Shown here: piece by piece, positions 14,029 to 19,440 of the stretch
How positions within the stretch are numbered: position 1 is the stretch's first letter
Layout: the number at the start of each line of letters is the position of its first letter
Assembly (NCBI GenBank): GCA_021798415.1
Contig: JAJZGO010000022.1
Location: 1 to 19,440, forward strand
Origin: Thermoplasmata archaeon
Lineage (GTDB): Archaea > Thermoplasmatota > Thermoplasmata > Lutacidiplasmatales > UBA184
Length of the DNA: 19,440 bases
Direction of reading: 5' to 3'
Notes under the pieces: generated by a model
Told to the model about the DNA's origin: nothing
The model's database searches: none
Seen by the model: only the letters and a program-made list of their open reading frames with translations
Position numbers and translations under genes: made by a program

Positions 14029-14060
14029 GCCGCCCCGGGACCGGGCGCGGGACCGCGAGG

Positions 14061-14744
14061 ATGGCGCGAAGTCCGGCGGGGTCACGAGCCGAGCGGGGGC
14101 GCGGCCCCCCCGAACCCGTCGATCCTCCCGGGACGAGCGGTGCTGACCCTCGGGTCCCCGCGCCGGTACCGCTCCCCCTACGCTACGCGAAATACCTGGT
14201 CGTGGGATTCACGGGCGTCTTCGTCAACCTCGTCGTCTTCTCGCTCGTCCTCGGGCTCGTCGTCCCGGCCGATGGGGTCGACCTCGCGCGCGCCGTCGAG
14301 CGCCTCGCGGTCACGACCTCGTCGAACCCCTTCGACAACTTCGTCGCGAGCACCGCCGCGTTCGCGGTCGCGACGCTCAGCAACTTCGCGTTCAACAACG
14401 CCTGGACGTTCCGCACCTCGGGGACCCTGCGCCACCGCGTCCACGAGCGGCTCGGCCTGTACTTCGGCGTCTCGCTCGCGTCCCTCGCGATCAACGAGAT
14501 CGTGTTGTTCGCGCTCGGGGGAATCGTACCGCCGCTCTACGGCCAGGCGGTCGGCATTGCGGCGGGGAGCGTCGTCGGCTTCGCGGGGAACCTTCGGGTA
14601 TCGTTCGCCGAGGCGCGCGCCGCCGTGCCGCCGCTAGGGCCGACCCGACCCCCGGTTGGCGAAGGGGGCAGCCGGGCGGTCCCACCCTCCGCGTGGCCCG
14701 CCGATCGCCCCGCGGGCGAGCCCAGCGGAGGCGCCAATCGTTAA
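14061..14744 (+). CDS. GtrA-family four-helix membrane protein
   Basis: This 227-residue protein has the GtrA layout with four membrane helices: about 44-68 (YLVVGFTGVFVNLVVF), 93-114 ending in the signature SNFAFNNAWTFR (107-118), 132-155, and 160-183 ending in GNLRVSF. GtrA proteins are proposed flippases or partners for polyprenyl-phosphate-linked sugars in surface polysaccharide and protein glycosylation. The first 40 and last 45 residues are Pro/Arg/Gly-rich and probably disordered. ATG 14061 is used because the family domain starts at Arg41; the purine-rich GAGG directly abuts the start, too close for a good ribosome-binding site. It interrupts the rpl18a-pfdA neighbourhood, and its stop codon overlaps a TATA-like element for pfdA. 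Confidence 0.85.
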   Translation: MARSPAGSRAERGRGPPEPVDPPGTSGADPRVPAPVPLPLRYAKYLVVGFTGVFVNLVVFSLVLGLVVPADGVDLARAVERLAVTTSSNPFDNFVASTAAFAVATLSNFAFNNAWTFRTSGTLRHRVHERLGLYFGVSLASLAINEIVLFALGGIVPPLYGQAVGIAAGSVVGFAGNLRVSFAEARAAVPPLGPTRPPVGEGGSRAVPPSAWPADRPAGEPSGGANR

Positions 14745-14745
14745 G
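14739..14745 (+). promoter_or_regulatory. TATA-like element for pfdA-ftsY
   Basis: CGTTAAG spans the gtrA stop codon. It predicts transcription start near 14768 and a leader of about 14 nt holding GAGGAG at 14773-14778, just before the pfdA ATG. The same CGTTAAG heptamer precedes the DUF92-queC unit. Confidence 0.45.
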
Positions 14746-14781
14746 TCCGCACCGAGCGTCCGGACGTGGCCCGAGGAGAAG

Positions 14782-15243
14782 ATGAGCGCCACCGCACCCC
14801 CCGCACCGCCGACCGAGGAGCAGGTCCAGGAGGAGCTCGTGCGCCTCGAGGCCTACCGCAACCAGTTGAACGCCGTCATCCAGCAGCACCAGATCCTCTC
14901 GGCGTCGCGCCAGGACCACGTGCGCGCCCGGGAGAGCCTCGACGGCGTCGACCGGGCTCCCGCGAACGCGGAGCTCCTTTTGCCTCTCGGCGCCGAAGCC
15001 TTCGTGCGCGGGTCGGTCGACCGCGCGTCCGCCGTCCTGGTCGGCATCGGATCGGGGGTCCTGGTGGAGATGGAACGGCCGAAGGTCACCGAGCTCCTCG
15101 CCGACCGCCTCGTGCGGATCGACCAAGCGGTCCACGACCTTGAGAACCAGATGACGACGCTCGACGAGCGGATCCAGATCCTGTCGCGCCGCCTCGACGC
15201 GGTCGCCCGGGCGAGCGCTTCGAGCGATGTGGGCGGCGATTAA
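14782..15243 (+). CDS. pfdA: Prefoldin alpha subunit
   Basis: This 153-residue protein is the alpha subunit of the archaeal prefoldin hexamer; its beta partner is encoded at 2188-2565. A short Pro/Ala-rich N-terminus is followed by a coiled-coil helix (about 14-58, EEQVQEELVRLEAYRNQLNA at its start), two beta hairpins around LLLPLGAEAFVRGSV and VLVGIGSGVLVEM, and a second long coiled-coil helix (about 98-145). Length is normal. ATG 14782 is preferred over upstream in-frame starts because GAGGAG lies 3 nt before it and the family domain begins here. The 3' end overlaps ftsY by 17 nt, so the two are translated together, as in many archaea. Confidence 0.93.
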   Translation: MSATAPPAPPTEEQVQEELVRLEAYRNQLNAVIQQHQILSASRQDHVRARESLDGVDRAPANAELLLPLGAEAFVRGSVDRASAVLVGIGSGVLVEMERPKVTELLADRLVRIDQAVHDLENQMTTLDERIQILSRRLDAVARASASSDVGGD

Positions 15244-16312
15244 GGCCCGGCTCCGGCGTTCGTCGCCCGCCGAGCCGGAACCCGAGCCCGGAGCCGCTCC
15301 GGACCAGCCCGCACCCGCGTCGCCGACCCCGGCGCCCACGCGCGCTTCTCGGGCGCCCGCTTCCCCGTCCCGGGATTCCCCGTCCGTCTCCGAGGGAACC
15401 GCCGCTGCCCCGCAACCCTCCCGGGACTCGGTGTTCACCGACGCGTTCATCGGCAAGCGGCTCAAGGAGGGCACGATCGACGACGTGCTCGACGACCTCG
15501 AGATCGCGATGCTCGAGTCGGACGTCGCGCTCCCCGTCATCGAGCGGCTTCGGCGCGACCTCCGCCGCGAGCTCGCGGGCAAGAAGCTGCGCTTCGGCGT
15601 CGACGCGGAGGACGCGATCCGCACGAGCCTCGAGCACGCGGTGCGGGCGATCCTCGCGCGACCGCCGATCGACCTCGTCGGGGCGGTGCGGGCCCACGCC
15701 GGCCAGCCGTACGTCATCCTGTTCGTCGGGGTCAACGGGACCGGCAAGACCACGACGGTCGCGAAGATGGCGGTCTGGCTGCGCGCGCAGGGACTTTCGA
15801 GCGTGATCGCCGCGGGCGACACCTTCCGGGCCGGGGCGATCGAGCAGCTCCTCGTACACGGCGAACGGCTCGGAGTCCGGGTGGTACGGCAGCAGGAAGG
15901 GAGCGACCCGGCGGCTGTCGCGTTCGACGCCCTCGCCCACGCCCGGGCCAAGAAGGTCGACGTCGTGCTCGTCGACACGGCGGGCCGTCAGCACACGAAC
16001 GAGAACCTGATCGAGGAGGCGAAGAAGATCCGCCGCGTCGTCTCCCCGTCCCTCACGCTCTTCGTCGGCGACGCGCTGAGCGGGAACGACGTGATCGAAC
16101 AGGCGCGGCTGTTCGATGCCGCGATCGGCGTGGACGGCCTCGTCCTCAACAAGCTCGACGCCGACGCGAAAGGCGGAGCGGCGCTGAGCGCCACGTTCGT
16201 GACCCGCAAGCCGGTCCTCTTCGTCGGCGTCGGCCAGGGGTACGCGGACTTCCGTCCGTTCGACCCGGACTGGATGGTCCGGCGGCTCTTCGCGGAGGGG
16301 AACGCGGGGTGA
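15227..16312 (+). CDS. ftsY: Signal recognition particle receptor FtsY
   Basis: This 361-residue SRP GTPase is the membrane receptor that docks SRP54-ribosome complexes at the translocon. After an N-terminal Pro/Ala/Ser-rich linker (about 12-66) come the helical N domain (67-155) and the GTPase G domain: GVNGTGKTTT (168-177), DTFRAGA (198-204), DTAGR (250-254), NKLD (308-311, usually TKxD) and GG (316-317). The last segment GVGQGYADFRPFDP (334-347) is typical of the family. The linker takes the place of the acidic A domain of bacterial FtsY and is unusually Pro-rich. ATG 15227 is inside pfdA. The stop overlaps the next gene's GTG as GTGA. Confidence 0.96.
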   Translation: MWAAIKARLRRSSPAEPEPEPGAAPDQPAPASPTPAPTRASRAPASPSRDSPSVSEGTAAAPQPSRDSVFTDAFIGKRLKEGTIDDVLDDLEIAMLESDVALPVIERLRRDLRRELAGKKLRFGVDAEDAIRTSLEHAVRAILARPPIDLVGAVRAHAGQPYVILFVGVNGTGKTTTVAKMAVWLRAQGLSSVIAAGDTFRAGAIEQLLVHGERLGVRVVRQQEGSDPAAVAFDALAHARAKKVDVVLVDTAGRQHTNENLIEEAKKIRRVVSPSLTLFVGDALSGNDVIEQARLFDAAIGVDGLVLNKLDADAKGGAALSATFVTRKPVLFVGVGQGYADFRPFDPDWMVRRLFAEGNAG

Positions 16313-17052
16313 GCGCCCGGATCGACGTCGTCCTCGTACGGCCCAAAGAGGACGGCAACGTCGGGGCGGTCGCCCGGGTGGCGCGCAACTTCGGCGCCGA
16401 CCGTCTCGTCCTCGTCGCGCCCCGGGCGCCGGTGGGACCCGAGGCCCGTCGGCGGTCGATGGGCGGCCTCGAGATCCTCACCTCGGCGGCGACGGTGGCG
16501 ACGTTCGACGACGCCGTCGCGCCGTCCGACCTCGTGGTCGGGACCACCGACCTCTCGACGGGCCGCTCGACCGCGTACCTGCGGCGTTCGGTCTCGCCGG
16601 AGCGTCTCGGGGAGATCGTCCGGACGCTCGACGGCCGGGTGGCGGTCGTCTTCGGCCCGGAGGACAACGGGCTCTCCCGCGGGGAGCTCGCCCGCTGCGA
16701 CCTCCTGGTGCACGTGCCGGCCCGCCGGGAGTTCCCGACGCTCAACCTGTCGCACGCCGTCGGAATCGTCCTCTACGCCGTCCACCGCGCGCGCGGCCCG
16801 ACGGATGCCGAGTCGACCCCGGCCCCCGAGGTCCTCCTCTTGAACGGCCGCGAGAAGGAGCTCCTCCTCGCCCGCATCGGCGAGCTTCTGGCCCGGACCG
16901 GCTACCCCACGCACAAACGACGGGGTTTAATCCTCCTGTTTCGTCGTGTCTTCGGCCGGGCGACGCCCACCGAGGCGGAGTACCGGATGATGCTCGGGCT
17001 CTTCAAGAGCCTCGAGCGCGCGATGGACCGGGGATCCCATGGGAGAAAGTAA
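16309..17052 (+). CDS. trmJ: SpoU-family tRNA 2'-O-methyltransferase, TrmJ-like
   Basis: This 247-residue SPOUT (trefoil-knot) methyltransferase uses S-adenosylmethionine to methylate a ribose. The three family motifs are present: RPKEDGNVGAVARVARNFGA (11-30), VVFGPEDNGLSRGEL (113-127) and FPTLNLSHAVGIVLYA (142-157). The N-terminal placement of motif 1 and the helical C-terminal extension (about 170-247) match TrmJ, whose archaeal members modify C32 of tRNA; a related tRNA or rRNA target cannot be excluded. The GTG start overlaps the ftsY stop by 4 nt (GTGA), and the 3' end overlaps the following unknown gene by 14 nt, indicating a single message from pfdA onward. Confidence 0.9.
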   Translation: MSARIDVVLVRPKEDGNVGAVARVARNFGADRLVLVAPRAPVGPEARRRSMGGLEILTSAATVATFDDAVAPSDLVVGTTDLSTGRSTAYLRRSVSPERLGEIVRTLDGRVAVVFGPEDNGLSRGELARCDLLVHVPARREFPTLNLSHAVGIVLYAVHRARGPTDAESTPAPEVLLLNGREKELLLARIGELLARTGYPTHKRRGLILLFRRVFGRATPTEAEYRMMLGLFKSLERAMDRGSHGRK

Positions 17053-17458
17053 CGGAGAGTGGCTGCGGGTACGCGGTATCGGCCGAGAGCGGTTCGCGGG
17101 GTATCTCGCCGACTACCTCGGCACGCTCGGCTACGCGGTCGAACGGACGGAAGCCACCGAACCGATCGAGAGCCGCGTCACCGGGCAGCTGCGCCGGATG
17201 AACCCCGCGCTCCCGCCGGCGGCGAGCTCGCTCGCGTTCCGCTTCTACCCGACCGCGGGAGGGGCGGCGCTCGTTTGGGAGAGCCCGACCACGGTCCCGA
17301 CGGCCGAGCGACCCCGGATGGACCGGCTCGTCGCCGAGATCCAGACCCACCTCGAGCGGGTCGTCCACTCCGAGAGCCACGCGACCGCGAAGGTCGTCCG
17401 TCCCCCCGAGATCCACCTTCCCTGGACCGCGGTCGCGAAGACGAGCCCGCCGTCGTAA
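17039..17458 (+). CDS. Unknown protein coupled to trmJ
   Basis: I do not recognise this 139-residue protein. It looks like a small alpha/beta domain: WLRVRGIGRERFAGYLADYL (8-27) suggests a strand then a helix, LAFRFYPTAGGAALVWES (65-82) two beta strands, and MDRLVAEIQTHLERVV (94-109) a helix. No signal peptide, membrane segment or metal motif is visible. The start codon lies inside trmJ (14-nt overlap), so it is probably translated with it, and a role in RNA metabolism is possible by context only. It ends 31 nt from the convergent racemase gene. Codon use matches its neighbours, so chance openness is unlikely. Confidence 0.65.
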   Translation: MGESNGEWLRVRGIGRERFAGYLADYLGTLGYAVERTEATEPIESRVTGQLRRMNPALPPAASSLAFRFYPTAGGAALVWESPTTVPTAERPRMDRLVAEIQTHLERVVHSESHATAKVVRPPEIHLPWTAVAKTSPPS

Positions 17459-17489
17459 CGGGTCGAACGGTCCGCGCGCCGAAGGCGAG

Positions 17490-18611
17490 CTACCGCGGGC
17501 GCCGGAACGAGCGCGACGCGCGTCGCGCGCGTCGGAACCCCCGCTCGGAGAGCTCGACACCGGTCCCTGGCCCTCGCGGGACGTCGAGCCTGCTCCCGGG
17601 ACCGAGCACGAACGGGGTCTCCACGATATCCGACGCGTAGTACCGGTCGCTCGCCGAAAGGTCGGCGGGGAGCGTGAACGCCGCGAGCGAGGCCAGGTGG
17701 ACGTTGTGCGCGCGCCCGATACCGCTCTCGAGCATGCCCCCGACCCAGGCCGGCACGCCCGCGGTGACGGCCCGTCGCGCGAGCCGACGTCCCACGGTCG
17801 CGCCACCGACCCGTCCCGTCTTCACGTTGAGGCTCGTGATCGCCCGCGCCTCGAGCGCGTCCTCGAGCGACACGTCGTCGACGATCGACTCGTCGAGGCA
17901 GACGCGGAACCTCGCGTCCGCGGCGAGACGGGCGTGGGCCCGGATCGCCCGCTCGGCGAACGGCTGCTCGACCTGGGCGACGTGATAGGCGTCGGCCCAG
18001 CGGCGGATCCGCTCGACCGCGCGGGTCGGGTAGGCCTGGTTCGCGTCGACCCAGATCTCGATGTCGGGGTACTCGGCCCGGACGGCGCGGACCGGCGCGA
18101 CGTCCCAGCCGGGCCGGACCTTGAGCTTGATCCGGCGGTAGCCGTCGTCCAGGTACCGACCGACCCGGCGCACGAGCGCGGGGACGGTCCGCTGGATCCC
18201 GACGCTCACGCCCACTTCGACCCGGCGGCGCCCGCCGCCGAGGTAGGCGCTGACCGACACCCCGCGCTCCCGGGCGGCAAGGTCGAGGAGCGCGGTCTCG
18301 ACCGCCGCCTTCGCCATCGCGTGACCGCGGTACCGTTCGACCGAGGCGAGGAACGCGTCGGGCGTGGGGACGGGACGGCGGAGGAGGTCGGGCAGGAACC
18401 GGCTCGTGAGGATCTCGCGGGCGGTCGCGACCGACTCGCCCGAGTAGAGCGGCTCCGTCGCGGCGACGCACTCGCCACGGCCGACCTCGCCGCCGGCCGC
18501 CTCGAGCTCGACGAGTAGGAACCGGCGGGTCGTCTCCACGCCGAAGCTGGTCTCGAACGGCTCCACCAGCTCGAGCTCGAGCTCGTGGAGGCGGGCCGAC
18601 CTAAGCTCCAC
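17490..18611 (-). CDS. Enolase-superfamily o-succinylbenzoate synthase / N-succinylamino acid racemase
   Basis: This 373-residue enzyme belongs to the muconate-lactonising subgroup of the enolase superfamily. The catalytic KxK is Lys162-Leu-Lys164 (RIKLKVRPGWD). Metal ligands are Asp189 (WVDANQ), Glu215 (VEQPF) and Asp240 (CLDES), and the opposite-face base is Lys264 (LNVKTGRVGG). This set fits the MenC/NSAR family, whose members make o-succinylbenzoate for menaquinone, racemise N-succinylamino acids, or do both. No men genes are in the window. The upstream COG3375-like acyltransferase overlaps it by 11 nt, which favours the racemase role by analogy with the D-to-L amino acid pathway of Geobacillus kaustophilus; this is inference. 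The start is a GTG; the C-terminal tail is Arg-rich. Confidence 0.87.
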   Translation of the reverse strand: MELRSARLHELELELVEPFETSFGVETTRRFLLVELEAAGGEVGRGECVAATEPLYSGESVATAREILTSRFLPDLLRRPVPTPDAFLASVERYRGHAMAKAAVETALLDLAARERGVSVSAYLGGGRRRVEVGVSVGIQRTVPALVRRVGRYLDDGYRRIKLKVRPGWDVAPVRAVRAEYPDIEIWVDANQAYPTRAVERIRRWADAYHVAQVEQPFAERAIRAHARLAADARFRVCLDESIVDDVSLEDALEARAITSLNVKTGRVGGATVGRRLARRAVTAGVPAWVGGMLESGIGRAHNVHLASLAAFTLPADLSASDRYYASDIVETPFVLGPGSRLDVPRGPGTGVELSERGFRRARRASRSFRRPR

Positions 18612-19440
18612 CGGGCTCCTCGGGTCGGCTCAGGAAGTAGACCCCCCGCCGCTCGCCGCCGACCGCGAGAACGGCGAAGTCGTCGACCCGGTAGCCCGAG
18701 GCGAAGGCGAGGGTGAACGCCTCGCGCGTCGCCTCCCTCCAGCGGCGGGCGCTCCCCTGGTCCCGCGTGCGGACCGAGCCGAGATCGGCCGGGACCTCGA
18801 GCGCGAGGCGGGTCTCGACCGGTGGGCGGACGCGCGCCGGGCGGCGAAGTCCGGTCGGTCCGACCGCGGTCTCGAGCAACGGCGTCGATGCGTGCCAGCG
18901 TTCCTCGTCCTCGGCCGGGGTCGGCCGATGGCCCTCGAGGCGGTCGGTGACCCGTCGGTCCCGGAGCGACCAAACGAGCCGGAGGCGGTCGGTCTCGAGA
19001 CCCTCGTTGATCGCGTCGCCCATCGGGCCGTAGTACCGGACGAAGTAGCGGTCCGGCACCCCGCCGAGCTCGCGGACGTTCACGAACGCGTTGCGGCTCT
19101 GCAGGGGGTCGAACGTCCAACGGATCTCGTCGAGCCCCTGCGCGAGGACCTCCTCGCGCTGGAACCGCTTCAGCGACCGCCCGACGTGGCGGTTCTGCCA
19201 CTCGGGCCGAACCGCCGTGATGTGGGAGTAGTGGAAGAGCTTCGGTCCCTCCCGGCCGAGGAAGCCGAGCGAAAGACCGACCAGCGCCGTCCCCGCGAAC
19301 GCGCCGAGGACGAGGCCGCCGTTGTCGGCGATCGCCCGCTGGATCGCCGCCGGGACCGGACTGTCGCTCGACATCCCCCACGCGGCCCGCTGGACCTCCT
19401 CGGACGCCCGGAACTCTTCGGAGGTCTCGAGCCGGCGGAG
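18601..19440 (-). CDS. GNAT acyltransferase, COG3375-like, open at the right edge (partial)
   Basis: The frame is open to base 19440, giving 279 residues and lacking only the extreme N-terminus. An ATG at 19374 exists, but the 22 codons upstream (RRLETSEEFRASEEVQRAAWG) read as the usual beginning of a GNAT domain, so the real start is outside the window. A GNAT core follows: NGGLVLGAFAGTALVGLSLG, then the acyl-CoA region HITAVRPEWQNRHVGRSLKR. The stretch WTFDPLQSRNAFVNVRELGG and the later YYGPMGD are features of COG3375 acyltransferases. These often neighbour NSAR-family genes and may succinylate D-amino acids. The stop overlaps the racemase start by 11 nt, so the two form an operon whose promoter is off the window. 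Confidence 0.85.
   Translation of the reverse strand, partial: LRRLETSEEFRASEEVQRAAWGMSSDSPVPAAIQRAIADNGGLVLGAFAGTALVGLSLGFLGREGPKLFHYSHITAVRPEWQNRHVGRSLKRFQREEVLAQGLDEIRWTFDPLQSRNAFVNVRELGGVPDRYFVRYYGPMGDAINEGLETDRLRLVWSLRDRRVTDRLEGHRPTPAEDEERWHASTPLLETAVGPTGLRRPARVRPPVETRLALEVPADLGSVRTRDQGSARRWREATREAFTLAFASGYRVDDFAVLAVGGERRGVYFLSRPEEPGGA

Noticed and set aside
13941..14060. Upstream start for the GtrA protein inside rpl18a
   Set aside because: The extension is the shadow of the ribosomal protein in another frame.
14491..15978. Minus-strand open frame of 495 codons opposite gtrA, pfdA and ftsY
   Set aside because: Low-complexity Arg/Ser/Ala composition, antisense to three genes with strong family signatures.
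17513..17536. GC-only palindromic stretch near the convergent end of the racemase gene
   Set aside because: It could fold, but it codes for the Arg-rich tail and has no T tract, so I do not call it a terminator.
18572..18592. Repeated CTCGAG-like hexamers
   Set aside because: They encode a Leu/Glu alternation near the start of the racemase, within coding sequence; no array or spacer structure.
1..19440. Search for CRISPR arrays, tRNA or rRNA genes, insertion sequences, attachment sites and toxin-antitoxin or defence systems
   Set aside because: I saw no regularly spaced repeats, cloverleaf-like tRNA genes, transposase motifs, terminal inverted repeats or defence proteins; gaps between genes are under 100 nt.

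Overview
The window looks like a piece of a very GC-rich archaeal chromosome, most likely from an uncultured, high-GC lineage of Thermoplasmatota or another euryarchaeal group. The archaeal assignment rests on both prefoldin subunits, a KEOPS Pcc1 subunit, ribosomal protein L18Ae (LX) directly upstream of the prefoldin alpha and FtsY genes, archaeal-type FtsY and TrmJ, and AT-rich TATA-like islands that stand out in the GC-rich DNA about 24-29 nt upstream of many start codons. The lineage is an inference from base composition and gene content. There are no rRNA or tRNA genes, CRISPR arrays or insertion sequences that I can see, and coding density is very high. Many neighbouring genes overlap by 1-17 nt.

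Left part (1-6716). A TPR protein open at the left edge is divergent from a geranylgeranyl diphosphate synthase for archaeal membrane lipids. On the minus strand follow purB, pcc1 and pfdB (purine synthesis, t6A tRNA modification, chaperone). Divergent from purB is a carbamate kinase. It overlaps end to end with a PP-loop asparagine-synthetase-like protein that has no glutaminase domain. A GmhB/histidinol-phosphatase-like HAD enzyme is divergent from that gene.

Middle part (6717-13789). A DUF92 membrane protein is translationally coupled to queC (7-deazaguanine for archaeosine). An MscL channel carrying a C-terminal zinc ribbon meets queC stop to stop on a shared CTAG. Arginyl-tRNA synthetase is divergent from a ThiI-like protein whose PP-loop signature is missing, followed by a small coupled Pro-rich protein. 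A long GMC flavoprotein of the fatty-alcohol-oxidase type with an N-terminal helical domain and a four-Cys segment comes next.

Right part (13790-19440). A plus-strand cluster reads rpl18a, a GtrA-family membrane protein, pfdA, ftsY, a TrmJ-like tRNA methyltransferase and an unknown 139-residue protein. Convergent to it is an enolase-superfamily enzyme (o-succinylbenzoate synthase / N-succinylamino acid racemase type) coupled to a COG3375-like GNAT acyltransferase that runs off the right edge.

Most of this is housekeeping. Worth a second look are the ThiI-like protein without its adenylation motif, the racemase plus acyltransferase pair, the GtrA gene inside a translation/secretion cluster, the Cys-containing GMC enzyme, and the recurrent layout in which one TATA-like island appears to drive two divergent, leaderless genes.
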